Assembly (NCBI GenBank): GCA_003427395.1
Contig: BFEA01000603.1
Span: forward strand, 516,681 to 580,680
DNA: 64,000 bases
Source: Chara braunii
Lineage: Eukaryota > Streptophyta > Charophyceae > Charales > Characeae
Direction: 5' to 3'
Part shown: piece after piece, positions 20,199-31,920 of the stretch
Position numbering within the stretch: the stretch's first letter is position 1
Layout of the letters: each line of letters opens with the position of its first letter
Notes under the pieces: generated by a model
Databases searched by the model: none
What the model saw: only the letters and a program-made list of their open reading frames with translations
What the model was told of the DNA's origin: nothing
Made by a program: the position numbers and the translations under genes

Positions 20199-23100
20199 CT
20201 GCAAGTTTGAAAATTTGACCATGTCTTTTTTAGTAACCATTCCATGTCCCACAAAGCTTAGATATTTTCCATACATCCACAGGATTCCAAAACACCTCTG
20301 CCATGAAATATCCCGCCGTGTGTTCGGTGTCGGGGCTCATCCCTCAAAAGAGTCAGAACCCTCGTCCGCCTCTTGATACCAACTCCTGACAGAAGATATA
20401 CTTTGATGTCCGCAACAGCAATACCACATTGAGCAGTAAGGCACAACGGAGGGCGATCACAGAAGGGGCAGGGTCCCACTGGCCACTGGATTGGTTTCAC
20501 ACAGAGCCTGTTAGGCCAGATGTGACATTGCAAGAAAGAGCAAAAAAGTGTAGAAATACGAGAAAGAGCAAAAAAGTGTAGAAATACGAGAAAATGCCTT
20601 TCGAACGAAAAACATGAAACTGCTCCTCTGTATGACAAGACGATACTTTGACCCCAATGCCAATGCACTGCAGCGCCATTTCTAGATGGGAAAAGGGCGC
20701 CTGACAACGGTAGTGATGGTATCTGACACTGCGTTGATGTCTCCTGCACCTATGACCCTGAAATAGTGTGAGGGCTGAAGCTATTACATAAGTCAATTTT
20801 TGGTGGGAAGCTCCCATTGCAACATCATTGCCAGAGTTGAAACACTAGTTAACGCAAATCAAACTGAAAAAAAAGAAAAAAAACTTCCAGGCCTGCCCAG
20901 CCTGAAACATCACTCCTACTGCGTCGCACCGACTTCAATTGAAATATGCATTCGGTTTGGCCGCTTCGGCAGAAACACTTTTTTATGGCCAAGCGATTTC
21001 TTTTTATGTTTTAATTTCTTTCCCTGATGTGGAGGAACCTAGCCAACATCCTGATTTTTTTGGGAGTTTTCATCGCCGAAAAAAGTTGCCAAAGTTGCGG
21101 TACTCCAAATTTTGCACGCCCCACCGGTACCCCCCTAGGGTAGGTTGACCCTGTGATTTTGCTCCATAGATACCGGTAAGAGGCGCACGTCAAGTGAAAC
21201 GGTAGTCTAAGGAATGGAGGGCACTGCGTTTTCGTTTTTACTCCCTAAGTCTCCCTGGTTATACTAATATCAGTGACTGTGGGATCACCTGTCACCACCA
21301 CACATCACATGCCAAATGTGTATCATTCAAGCCAATCACTTGCTAGCAGGATGTCACCCCAAAGCCTTTTAACATGACACCGTTCGAGCCAAATCGCTCT
21401 CGCACGCACACATCGTCAAAATATTACAATCATTTAAAAATTAAAATATTAATATTATATTATATATAACAGTATAACTCGATAGAAGATTGCAAGGGTA
21501 GGCTACTCATCTGGGTGGAAAAGGGGGTTTTGCAATGACAGTCTAAAACACACAGACAAACACACACCTCTGTTATGAACCTGGTTGCTTGTTGTCAGAA
21601 GACCAACACTCGCTCACATAGACTTCCAGGTATGCTAATACATACACAGAAGGAAGGGGAGAGGATGGGAGTATCACACCGCACAGGGAGAGAGAAACAC
21701 AGCGGAAGACTTAACCATGCGATATGACAGAGTACACTGAAAGTGCAATTCGCTCTACAGAATCCTCACAACCAGTCACAAAGGAAAGCCAAGTAGATCA
21801 CATCCAGAACACATTGAAACAAAGATAGTTCACACACAGTGTCAACACTGTTTATTAAACTCAGAACATCGTTTTCCCAGAATAGCTCCAGAACCATGGT
21901 GCGCTGCTCAGAAATGAGCAGCGCTTCTTCCCCAACCCTGAAGAACCGCTATCAACTACCCCTGAGCCCCTGAAGCAACCAGTACCACCCAGATACTGCC
22001 TCTAGAGGGGAGCGCTACCCTGAAACAGGCCTCTGAGGCCAAGCGCCTCTCAGAGGATGAAGAAGAAGACCAGCACCATAGTCTCTGATGAAGATGAAGT
22101 GCCAGAAGACCTCCCAGGTGAAGATCTGCAGCAGCGCCACCTCTCCTGACAAGGAGAATCTCTGCGGATGCAAGCTGCAGCTATGGCTGCAGCGCCACTA
22201 CCCTGAAACCCTACTCCTGAGGAGGGTTCAGCAGGGCACCAACTTCTCCTGCTCCCAGCAGACCTCAGATAGCCCAGACCTCTGAACAGCCCCGCGTGCT
22301 GTCAGAGAACAGCAAGGGTCCCAGCTAGGGCCAACGCTTTTGAGGGTCTGGCTATGTCTGTCTGCTCCAACGCTGAAGCTGTACCACCACTAGTTCACAC
22401 GTTGCACAGCCGCGGTGTACACAGTACCAACTGCCAAAAGCCCTGAAGTTCCTGAACAGACTTCTACAATCTATTAATAGACTACCCTAGCCTACACTCG
22501 ACCTAGACCGGACTGACTGGACCAACCGGTACCGTTTCAGTTTCGGTCTCACCAGCCTCTCCCTGCCCGGCTATAGGCTATAGCCCCAGTCTAACAGCGT
22601 CTGCCTTAGGGCCTGTCTGTCCTAACGATAGCCAGACCTGCTACTCGCAGTTAGGGTAGCTGTAGGAAATTTGAGTTAGTGCGGGCCTAAGTTTTACAAA
22701 TACGTCCCTCACGAATTTTCCCCACAGGCAGATATCTCGGTTAGCCCTCAGCCAAACAAAATGCGAATATAGCCGTTACAGCCTCAAGGCGACGGGCTGC
22801 AGGCTACAGAATCAGCAAGCCATTGCACCTCTGGCTGACTACTGACTGCAAAGATACAAGTGGTGGGTATTGATAGCCAAGCACCAGGAACTAGAATCAA
22901 TAATGGTGGTAGCACCACGAGAAGGGAAACATATCCTGTCCTCAACTCATTGCTGCCTCCCAAAGAAGTCCGACAACAGAAGAACAAATGGCCACAACCT
23001 TAATCTTCTTCTTGTTTCGTCTGGGATGAAATTAAGTAAGATCTCTGATAACAAGGTAGAAATGCAGACCGATGAACATATTATTTCTCTCCATAATGCC

Positions 23101-23320
23101 ACTGAAACGGTTTTCACCTTAGCAATAGCAGATGCAGATCCCAGGGCTCGATCCCTAGACCTTACCACACCCGTGTACAGTATCGAGTCCGACCCTGTGT
23201 GTTTGAACCCGTGACCTGTGTTTTGGTAGTCGACTGTTGCCTGTCGTAGGTCTGTGTAGCTGTAGGGGTTCGATCTGTAGATCTGTCGACTACGGTAGGG
23301 GTCATAGTTGTGTAGAGGCC

Positions 23321-23415
23321 GTAGCTGTAGCAATTCTGAAAGGTCAAGGTCGTAGCTGTTACAGTCCTGAAAGGTCAAGGTCGTAGCTGCTATAGTCCCG
23401 AAAGGCCAAGTCCAC
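23321..23415. repeat. Three tandem repeats of about 36 bp
   Basis: GTAGCTG followed by CTGAAAGGTCAAG (third copy CCGAAAGGCCAAG) occurs three times in a row. Confidence 0.85.
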
Positions 23416-26400
23416 AGACTTCCGGAAGGTCCGGAAGTGGCCTTTTGAGTTTTTCTCACGTTACTCACAGCAGACCAGAGACAAGTGGGCAAGTGGTGAG
23501 CCCAACTAAGCTTAGTCAGCGGTACCCAGTCCCAGTCTCACTTTGTACAGTCAGCAAGTACCATGAGGGACTGTGTGCAACGTGGGCCCGGTGGAAAAGG
23601 GCAGACCAGCGACTTACAGAAGTATAAATCAAGAGGCAGCGTCCAGCTATTCATTCATTCCTGCGTGAGCCATGCGGAAGCGCTGCCATAGCGTCTTGTG
23701 CAAGGTGGTCTGCAGATGCCCGAGGTCAAAGTGGGCTGAAGGGAGATAGAGTATCCATAGCCAGTAGAGGTTAGGCAGCCATAGCCGCTGTAGTTTAGAG
23801 ATAGAGTTCAAAGTGTGTGAGTGTGTTTTGTGCTAAGCCTGTGTGCGTGGGATATCCAGGGAGATCCAGTGTGAGGTGCATGTGAACAGTTGAGGTGAAG
23901 CGCTCAGGCGCCATAGTTAAACTGAAGCGAGTGTGTATCTGAACTGTGTTCTCGCCTTGAATATCTCTCAGCTTTCTGTGGGCACCCAGCGCCAGTGTGG
24001 AATGCCATCTGTTTGTATGCATGCGAGGTGAGAAGAAAGCGAGTCTGATTGCACCAGAAATGCCACAGTATGGCAGGCTGGACGCCAACATACTTGCAGC
24101 CTGGGAAGTGGTGAGTTAACCCGCCAGCATCATTGCATGCTGGTGAGGGTCCAGAGGTCAGACACCCATGACTGGTTGGCCTGGCGACTATGATGCTGCG
24201 CCATTTGCAGGATTTGACCAGAACCTTGGTGCCGGATTCGGAAAGAGGCGATGGCAGCCAGGGAGCTTCCTTGCTATGGAGCACGGCTCGAGGGGCTAAC
24301 AATAGAGTCACAACTTCGACCTAGAGTCAATTTTGAAGTATATTGGGCTTTTAAGTACAATAGATTTGAGGTAGCATGAGGTCGAGGGAAAGTCATTTGA
24401 AAGGACAGTAAGGTTTGAGCTTATTGGAGGTTCAGAATGGCATAGACGGTTCCCAAGAGAAATTTCAGGAAGAGTAAATTTGACTCAGTTTGCAGTGGTA
24501 ACACAGAAAACTGGATGCACGATAATGGAGGAGGTCATAAAATGCAGAGCAGCTATGGAAGGGCAGAGTAAGTCCAGAATGACAAAGTAGGTTCAGAGGA
24601 GGTTGAACATGACAGATGGAGGAACAGTGGAGAGGCAGATTTGGGCCCAGGTGATGAAGCATGAATGACACCATGATTATGTCCAGGTTCATGGTTTCCA
24701 ATGACAAACGTAGCAACAGTGGGGCCTGACCTGAATTGTCGAAGGGCACATTCAAAACTGTGGCCCGGGCTCAGAAAGGGGAAGAATGTGTTTGGAATAG
24801 AATGGGCTCTGAACGGCAGAGAAAATTCAGACATGCAGCTTTGCAATAGGGAAGGGTATATGTAGGCTGAAAACAGCAAAGAGGAAGGTTCAGACGAGTG
24901 TCAAGTCATGAATGTAAGTGCCGTAGGCTAACTTAGACAGGGGTGAGGGGTGGTACATCCTTCCTCCGGGAAGTAATCATGGTCGTCCACTCCGACCTCC
25001 CAACCGTGATGGAGAGGAGCTTGCGTTGAGCGCATGAGTACCTCTGTAATGGTTTTTGACTTGCCGGGGGAACAGGAACTGGACTGTTGCTCCCCAGAAT
25101 GGTAGTGGGCCAGAACCACAAGGTTCTGTTTCTTCATTGAACCACCACTACCTCTGTCACTCTTGGAAAAATGAGAAAACTGGCAGTTTGAAGTTTTCCC
25201 ATTTTTTTGGAAACTTTTTGGGGGTTGGACGAGGCTCGGCAGTTGGGCCTTCTGGCCCCCTTCGAAAAACAACAAGAAAAACAAAAGATCATGCCAGGGA
25301 AGGCCATGCACCAAGTTGTGCTCACACCAAAACTCACACGTGCGTATCTAACCGCTATAGTGGCCAGTTTCAGGTTTTCATCGTTTGTGTTTTTTGTTTT
25401 CTTTTTTTTTTTTGTTTTGGTGCCCCGCCAGGGTGGCCAACGGCGCAGTCCACAAGCTGCTGACACTTTGTGCAGGAGGGGATGCCCACACTATTACTTT
25501 GCGGAATGTATGAACCCGCTTTCCCGCCCTAAGTTCAGTTTCGAAAAAAAAATCCTCTTCCTTCGTCCGTGGACCTGACACCCTTGCCAGAACACCCTCA
25601 CTGAGGGCATACTCGCACAACGACTTTGGGCTATAGGTATCTACCAGGTATCACGTCCAAAGAGGTGTTGTTTTTTTTTCTTTTTCTTTTTTTGGCTGCG
25701 AGCGGGTCGTTTTTTGAAAGTCTGGCCGTGCTTTTGTTTTTTTTTCCCAGGAGAGTACCAGAAAAGAAACAAAACAGCTCGGCAAAACCCGGTGCGCAGT
25801 GAAAATCAGGGTCAGCAAAAACAGGCTTGGGGGTAGTGGTGGTTAAAAAAAAAAAAAAAAAAAAAAGAATACCGACATGGTACCCAGTCCATGCGGCCGA
25901 ATGGCACATACATATAACTGTTAGAAAGAGACCATAAGACTAAAGCCTGATGGGAGAAGATAGGTACAGCAATGGTAGGCCTACATCTTCAGGGGAAAAT
26001 AAAAGAAACAACTGCAAGGAAAATGAGCGATAGCGAACTTCAGAAATCAAACAGCATCATACACATGAGACCAGATAGTTGTGACCTCGAGCCAATAGCA
26101 GAATTGCATCACGAGTTCCACCAAATAAGAGCACAGCAAAAGCTCATAATTCACAATGCTGGAATAGTCTCATCATCATCAACGAAGAACCAATGTCGAT
26201 ATCCTATCTGGCGCTCAGCACCCAGACTACAGATGGCAGATCCTATCTAGCCTATCTACAATGCCGCTGATGACGTCAACAACTCCACGAAGTACGAGCA
26301 AATCTCGGCCAATGCCGTTCGCTTCAAGCACCAGGTATGTCTCTCGTATCACTCACAACCTCGTTCCCCAACTCACAGATGCCACATGCACCCAAGGACC

Positions 26401-27001
26401 ACCATGCGCCCCATCCAGCATACAGCAGCGCAGCTCGGCTATGGCTGCCTGCTCCTTCCAGCTCGCCCGTGAGCGCATGAGCGCTGGCCAGTGTTAGCGC
26501 AGCAGCGCTTGCGCAGCATGCAGCCAGTGCCCGAATGCCAAATGCGGAGGCAGGCCCTTTCCTAAATGGAAGTGGCCTGCCTGCTGCTGCGGCCAGGCTG
26601 TGCTGGGCCCTTGCCCGGAAGCTTCCGGAAGGCCCGACTGGCTGAGCACCATTTGCAATTCCAGTCCATCCAGAACAGGCCCAGGGCCTGAGTTAGTTGC
26701 CTGTACCCAACTGCCCACAGCCTGTGTTCGGTCCGTATACGCGTTTGGCCCAGGGCGTACTTCAGATACATTTGCAAAATGGACGCCTGGGCCTGGGCGC
26801 TTGTAACCAACTGACGCCACGCAACTGTCTGAATTTCCCCAGTTACGTGGAGGCCTGAAAAAGGGGCCCTAAGGCCCTGGTCGAGCCTGCCTTCACTTAG
26901 GGCAGCCGACAATAATGCAAGCAGGGCCAAAGGGGCTGATCGGGACCTTAGGCCTCGCACAACAAACAAACAAAACAAAATTTGAAAAAAAGAAGAAGAA
27001 T

Positions 27002-27019
27002 GTTGTTCGGGACATTCAA

Positions 27020-27051
<32 letters not shown>

Positions 27052-27067
27052 GGCCCGTGCGCAAGGG
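27002..27067 (+). pseudogene. U6: U6 snRNA retropseudogene, 3'-truncated
   Basis: TTCGGGACATTCAATAAAAT followed by TGGAACGATACAGAGAAGAT and TAGCATGGCCCGTGCGCAAGG matches the universal core of U6: the ACAGAGA box, the AGC triad region and GCGCAAGG. The normal 3' portion (after GCGCAAGG) is absent and is replaced by GAAACGGAAAAAAAAAG. I see no upstream sequence element or TATA box of a plant U6 gene. The copy is therefore a LINE-type retrotransposed or chimeric fragment with a short A tail, not an active gene. Confidence 0.85.
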
Positions 27068-27430
27068 AAACGGAAAAAAAAAGAACAAGAACAACAACGG
27101 TTTGGTGGTCTACCTTGGTTGTCATCATCGTTGCAAGATTTGCGACCACTGCCAATATGACTTGCACAAAATTTGCTAGCCACCGGCATCAGGCCTTGCA
27201 CGTCATTTTTGGATCTACAGCGAGTTGTTCCTTCCGGGTCTTGAACCCAGGCAGACAGTTCAGCAGCGTAGGATGGCCTACGTTGTACTAGGCCCGTACT
27301 GGCATTATAACTTTTAGGAATCTTGGGACCACTGGCATTATGACTTGCACAAAAGGTCACAACATACTAGATAAATCAGCAACAACTGCACGTTCTGTTC
27401 TCACAGCTCTAACGAATGAACTGAACTCAC

Positions 27431-27596
27431 CATTCACCGGTTGCATCAGGTGAGATCGACCATTCAAAAAGCCCCACGCAGCTGAAGAAAAAGTAGATGG
27501 TTGAAACAAAGGATGGTTCAGCAACTGCAGCTCCGAGCAACACAACTGGAAGGCTGTGGCTCCTAACCATGGACAAGAGGAGCGATTTATCCCTCC
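27431..27596 (-). CDS. PIEZO: PIEZO exon 3 of those visible
   Basis: This 166-nt exon has acceptor AAACCTGTTGCAG and donor GTGAGT, phase 1 in and phase 2 out. The reading RDKSLLLSMVRSHSLPVVLL leads into GAAVAEPSFVSTIYFFFSCV and GLFEWSISPDATGE. Plant PIEZO reads here LRIASCLLLPAIQL, then HPSWVSLPFFIGSC and AGLVDWSLTSN. The shared pattern is x-PS-(W/F)-VS-x-x-x-FF-x-SC-x-GL-x-(D/E)-WS-(L/I)-(T/S). The left-over TG joins the G of the next exon to give GEW-MWGPL, equivalent to the plant RWWRPL. The 5' join to exon 33274-33407 keeps the spacing of the family within a few residues. Confidence 0.9.
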
Positions 27597-28024
27597 CTGC
27601 AACAGGTTTGCGACACTCGACGAGCAAACACAACAATCAGACGTAAGAACTCACCAATACAGAGAAGTATACAGCATTCTAAGTCAATATGATAGCAGTC
27701 TGCTAGAGAAAAACTGTTCTCCCAACCAGACAAAAAGACCAGCGAAGATTATAGACTCTATGAAATTATAGGGCAGGCCCCACTGGTGCTATATTCGCAC
27801 TAAGAAAACATGCACTTGACCTGACGAAGGATCGCACCGGTGGGGCCTGTTCGTAACAGTCATGTAGAAATGCAGCAATCCTTGGTTACAGCAAGAACCA
27901 GTGAGGGATTTCTGAGGATGCAATCACTCTGGCTTATTTCTTTGAAATGGGGGTTAGCACCTAACATTACTGTATCCATTAGGATTTCAGCCATACTTCT
28001 GTTCTGTTGGGATGAAGAGTCTCT

Positions 28025-28540
28025 TGTCGATGACATTCGTCAGTGTGATCGTCGAGCCACTCAGCAATATGCTTTCACTTATCGCCTCATTCACAATGTT
28101 CTTTCACGAGGTCAACTACCACCTCTACCAGAGCACTAAGACGTTGAGTGGAAGGAAACTACAGCACCAGATGGCTCGTGTACCCTTTTAGGTGTGCACC
28201 TACAGGTCTGCTTTGATAGCACTTCGCATGCAGATGAGCAATTCCTGGGGGCAAGGAAGAAACTGTCTTTGACAGAGTGGCTGTGTGAAACTTCCCTGTC
28301 ATTCGTTATCTAAGTGCTATCACCAACATCCCTTCCTATCAACCGGCTGGTGTATTCACTTGCCAACTGACCAGAGTTGAACGAATCTGTAACAGTCGGT
28401 TGGACTTTCAAACTGCAGCAACAACCCTTATTTGTAGCATGCTTTCTCGTGGGCATCTCCCATCAACCCTTGCTAAGGGCTTAACCTGCTATATGTGCTC
28501 CCGCCATTGTCTCACAGCTCCCGGTGGTCAAAGGCATGGA
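28025..28540 (+). repeat. Left arm of a long inverted repeat; unrecognised coding remnant
   Basis: This stretch is roughly 80% identical to the reverse complement of 30080-30505. Both arms encode a related protein: here QQYAFTYRLIHNVLSRGQLP and PLPEH, then VEWKETTAPDGSCTLLGVHL, then a further homologous stretch with LICSMLSRGHLPSTLAKGLT. Stops and shifts break both copies. I do not recognise the family. An unclassified transposon protein is likely. Confidence 0.7.
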
Positions 28541-28957
28541 CAATGACCATGTAATGACTAGATCCGTGTGCAATGCAGGCAGAGATGAGGGATGGAAGAT
28601 GAACCCACTCACCCACCAGGCTGGCCATAGCGCAATTCAAACGGATGGTTCCTCATTGCTACTTGTTGGCCCTCAACTGTAAACCCTCCTTCCGTGGTAT
28701 AGTCCCTCTCATTTGGCTCTATGCAGGAAGACCACATCAAGCTGAAGGGCAATTGTAAGAAAGTCTGACTCCATATAAGGCAAGTGGTGGAGAATGTGCA
28801 GATAAGTCTTAGTAGCCGGCAGACCACAGAGACTGGGGACGATCTCAATGAAATGAGAGGAACAAGGATCACAGAGATGCCATTGGCCAACAATTTGCTC
28901 GTTACCCAACTGATGCTCGAGACCCCAAATGTCTTCAGCTGCATCTTGGTCAATCAT

Positions 28958-29262
28958 TTGCAGATCACCCACTTGGAGGCCAATTTGCAGATCACCACCC
29001 ACGTGGGGGACACTTTGCAGATCACCCATGTGGCCTACTTGGGGGCCAATTTGCAGATCACCACCCACTTGGGGCCAATTTGCAGATCACCACCCACTTG
29101 GGGGCCAATTTGCAGATCACCACCCACTTGGNTTGGGGGCCAATTTGCAGATCACCACCCACTTGGGGCCAATTTGCAGATCACCACCCACTTGGGGGCC
29201 AATTTGCAGATCACCACCCACTTGGGGGGCAGTTTGCAGATCACCCATGTGGCCTACATCTT
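28958..29262 (+). repeat. 30-bp minisatellite, about ten units
   Basis: The unit TTTGCAGATCACCACCCACT, followed by TGGGGGCCAA, repeats about ten times with 29- to 31-bp variants and one N at 29132. Edge copies read TTTGCAGATCACCCATGTGG. In one frame a unit reads ANLQITTHLG and in another GPICRSPPTW. Length variants shift the frame, so no frame is selected and a real protein is unlikely. Confidence 0.95.
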
Positions 29263-30079
29263 GGGCTGTATGCAGTCTTGTTGGGCAATTTGCAATCCAG
29301 CCAATTGATGTTCCAACCTCAGGACATTCAGGGCTGCACCATAAGTAGGGCCTGTATCCAGCTCGACAGGTGACCTGTGAATCTCCAATGCTGTGCAACA
29401 CGGGACACGGTCCATGACTGTTCTCCAGAAGTTGGATTATCTGCAGAGGACTAAGGAGTTCATATTGCTGTCTGGAATAAGGGAACAACAACAACCTGTC
29501 AAGCAGGCACAGATAAAGCCGTGCCAGACAAAGAAGCAGGCTACTGATTCTTGGATGAGTAATGATACAGGGCGCGCCATCGATGATACACAATAAAAGG
29601 AGCCTTGGCATGGCAAAAACGGAGGTGAGCATGTCTTCAGTAATGAAGGTCGAACAACTGAACAGGAGAGTCTGTTTGCAGACGAGACCGTGGAGCCGAT
29701 GACAGCAGTGACGTGAAGTGCCGCCGTCTGCGGCCAAGCACACAAAGAGAGAGGGGGGAAGGGGGGGATTGATTGGGCAAGGGCAGGAAATAAAGGATGT
29801 GAGCGTCGCGGAGGCTGTAGTGTTCAGCAGAGGAAGCTGTAGCAGTATAAACTGATATAGAGGAAACTGCAGCAGTGGAAACTGCTGCAGTGAAAAGTGC
29901 GGCAGAGGAGACTGCAGCAGTTGAAACGACAGTTCTCTCAATACCAGATGAGGTAGCAGTGGCAGGAGCGAGACAAGAGGTTTGTGAAGGTGAGGAAGAA
30001 AGTGGACAGTGCAGGGACCATCACAACATGCACTGGAACCCCTAGAGAGACATGTCACATCCATAGGGTAGTGGAGCTA

Positions 30080-30505
30080 GCAGGAGCGCATGTAGCAGGT
30101 TTAGCCCTTACCAAGGGTCGATGGGGGATGCCCACGAGAAAGCATGCAGCAAGTCAGTGTTATTGCGGCAGTTTGAAAGTCTCCCCATTGTTAAAGATTT
30201 GTTCAACACTGATCAAGTGCGCAGCAAACACACAAGCCGGTTGATGGGAAGGGATGCTGGAGGTTGCACTTGGTTAACAAATGACAAGGAAGTCCCAGGC
30301 AGCCGCTTTATCAAAGACATTAATGGCAAAGCAAGGCATCAGAGCAGACCTGCAGCTGCATACCTAAGACGGTACAGGAGCCATCTGGCACTGTAGTTTC
30401 CTTCCACTCAGGTCGGTAATGCTCTGGCAGAAGTGGTAATATGTCCCCGCAAAACACATTGTCAATGAGGCAATACGTGAAAGCATATTGTTCATCGGCT
30501 CAAAG
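30080..30505 (-). repeat. Right arm of the long inverted repeat
   Basis: Read on the minus strand it encodes [40 protein letters not shown] and TVLGMQLQVC, and further down a LSRGHPPSTL-like stretch. It is homologous to the left arm in opposite orientation. The arm stops within a few bases of the mitochondrial nad3 piece at 30510. Confidence 0.7.
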
Positions 30506-30509
30506 ATCA

Positions 30510-30593
30510 TTTTGGTCTATGATGGTCTTTTTATTGATTTTAACTATTGGTTTTGTTTATGAATGGAAGAAGGGCGCTTTAGATTGGGAATAA
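30510..30593 (+). pseudogene. nad3: Mitochondrial nad3 C-terminus (NUMT)
   Basis: The plus strand reads [27 protein letters not shown] and a TAA stop, the conserved C-terminus of NADH dehydrogenase subunit 3 of plant-lineage mitochondria (transmembrane helix followed by [11 protein letters not shown]). Only the last 27 codons are present. Upstream sequence switches abruptly to the inverted repeat arm. Two organelle-type tRNA genes follow within 8 bp, so this is a block of mitochondrial DNA inserted in the nucleus. The reading is intact, so the transfer is fairly recent, or the scaffold is chimeric. Confidence 0.9.
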
Positions 30594-30600
30594 CACATTT

Positions 30601-30673
30601 GGGTAATTAGCTCAGTTGGTNGAGTGCCTCGTTTACACCGAGAGAGCCAGCGGTTCAAGTCCGTTATTACCCA
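30601..30673 (+). tRNA. trnV: tRNA-Val(UAC), mitochondrial type, in a NUMT
   Basis: The 73-nt cloverleaf has acceptor stem GGGTAAT/ATTACCC, D-loop AGTTGGTNGA, anticodon loop TTTACAC (anticodon TAC at 30634-30636), T arm GCGGTTCAAGTCCG and discriminator A. No CCA is encoded. One N is at 30621. It lies next to nad3 and tRNA-Asp. It probably derives from the mitochondrion and is not expected to be expressed from the nucleus. Confidence 0.9.
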
Positions 30674-30676
30674 GAT

Positions 30677-30750
30677 GGGAAAATAGCTTAGTTGGTTAGA
30701 GTGCTGGTCTGTCACGCCAGAAGTCGCGGGTTCAAATCCCGTTTTTCCCG
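30677..30750 (+). tRNA. trnD: tRNA-Asp(GUC), mitochondrial type, in a NUMT
   Basis: The 74-nt cloverleaf has acceptor stem GGGAAAA/TTTTCCC, D-loop AGTTGGTTAGA, anticodon stem CTGGT/GCCAG with loop CTGTCAC (anticodon GTC), T arm CGGGTTCAAATCCCG and discriminator G. It starts 3 bp after tRNA-Val. Val(UAC)-Asp(GUC) adjacency is known from alpha-proteobacteria, which fits mitochondrial ancestry. Confidence 0.9.
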
Positions 30751-31500
30751 GGAGGTATTGATGATTTAAGATCCAGGTAATCTCACAAAATAACACTCGT
30801 ATATATTGAGCTCGTAATGGAACTTCACAATTACAAAGTTTTTCTACAGCTACTTGATTTGACATATGGCTGAACTTCTTTCTGTAAAAACCCGCTCCAC
30901 AAAATGGAAGTTTCATTTTGGGTTCACCGACGAATGTCATCAATGAAGCGTGTGTTATCCCAATACAGCTTCAGATTTGAAATTTCTGGTCCCATCGCAA
31001 TGCCGACAATATGCTTCCGAAGTCTGCAGTATACAGGTCAGTGTTCCGTAACTTCCGTACCATACGCGTGACAAAGTCCATGATAGCAGCCATGACAAAT
31101 GAAGTATGTCGAGGAATGCCATCTACAACCCAAAAAAAGAAAAGAAAAGAGGCCTTCCATCATACAGGCCGTGATACAGGGAGGTCATAGAGAACACCGT
31201 CCACAACCAAAACAGAAAAAAAAAAGAGGCCCTCCCTCTATGTGACCCAAGTCTACGATGCAGGCCATGATACAGGGAGCACATAGAGAACACCATCGAC
31301 AACCAAAACAAAACAAAACGAAAATAAGAAGGGCGTTGGTTATGTTTACCTTCTTCCCCGGACCACAATGCCTCAGCATCACGACTGTTTGGACAGGAAC
31401 AACGTTTGCAGATGTTCATGACGATGGGGCATTATGTTCCAGAAAGAAGGTAGCAGGCCTTGCAACCACCATCAGTTGGGACTGCTTGGCAAGAACCTCT

Positions 31501-31920
31501 TTTCACTGAGTATAGCCATGAACAACGTTTCACTGATTATAGCCATGAACAACGTTTCACTGATTATAGCCATGAACAGCAGACAGGTTCTTGCAGCATC
31601 ATATACTTCTCGATAGTTCCATGTACGTAGCATTCAGCCACAAGGCAGTTCCAGCAATCACACTCCATATCAATACATGCGACAAGAAGAAAGAGTGACC
31701 AATAACTGAGGCTGAGTTTACACTCCATTTTCGTTTTCCAACACTGGCTGTGATAACACTGCATATCAAAACATGTTCAATTGCTAACTTATCATCACAA
31801 ACCCCATGTACCCCGTTGACATTGTGATAAAAGTATGGTGCCACTAAGCAATGCAGTGATGGTCCCACTAAGCGGTGCAGACATAAACTCACTAAGCAAT
31901 GTAGTCATGCTCTGTTAGTG
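31501..31920. repeat. Short tandem repeats (26 bp, then about 27 bp)
   Basis: TATAGCCATGAACAACG with TTTCACTGAT repeats three times at 31508-31580. At 31840-31910 the phrase CCACTAAGC(A/G)(A/G)TG(C/T)AG recurs three times. The hydrophobic minus-strand reading 31620-31760 was considered as a PIEZO exon and not accepted. Confidence 0.75.

Larger units (their letters stand above)
20199..27430 (-). other. PIEZO intron 3 (7.2 kb)
   Basis: The intron lies between GTGAGT at 27430 and the acceptor above 20198. It holds a 28-bp duplication (20532-20590), an AT-rich patch (21417-21472), GC-rich LTR-like stretches (21570-22700 and 26440-26950; phrases such as GCAGCTATGGCTGCAGCGCC), three 35-bp repeats (23321-23415) and a U6 fragment. 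23640-26430 shows nothing recognisable apart from A/T homopolymers. Confidence 0.6.

Noticed and set aside
22784-22990. Minus-strand reading ELRTGYVSLLVVLPPLLILV with a good acceptor, resembling a PIEZO helix
   Set aside because: Exons 27431-27596 and 19994-20198 already join in phase with no residues missing relative to plant PIEZO, and no donor here gives phase 2.
27655-27698. Micro-exon-like segment (CTCTAGCAG ... GTGAGT, phase 1 in and out)
   Set aside because: It would be phase-silent, but it adds residues without family support. It is kept only as a possible alternative exon.
28958-29262. CRISPR-like array
   Set aside because: Units are contiguous with no unique spacers, and the context is eukaryotic. 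It is a minisatellite.
29117-30064. 315-codon minus-strand frame
   Set aside because: Leu/Pro-rich reading through the minisatellite and low-complexity CTGCTG sequence. No domain.
31620-31765. Minus-strand hydrophobic reading with possible splice borders between two PIEZO exons
   Set aside because: Exons 33274-33407 and 27431-27596 join directly in phase 1 with the expected spacing. Inserting this would add about 45 residues absent from the family.
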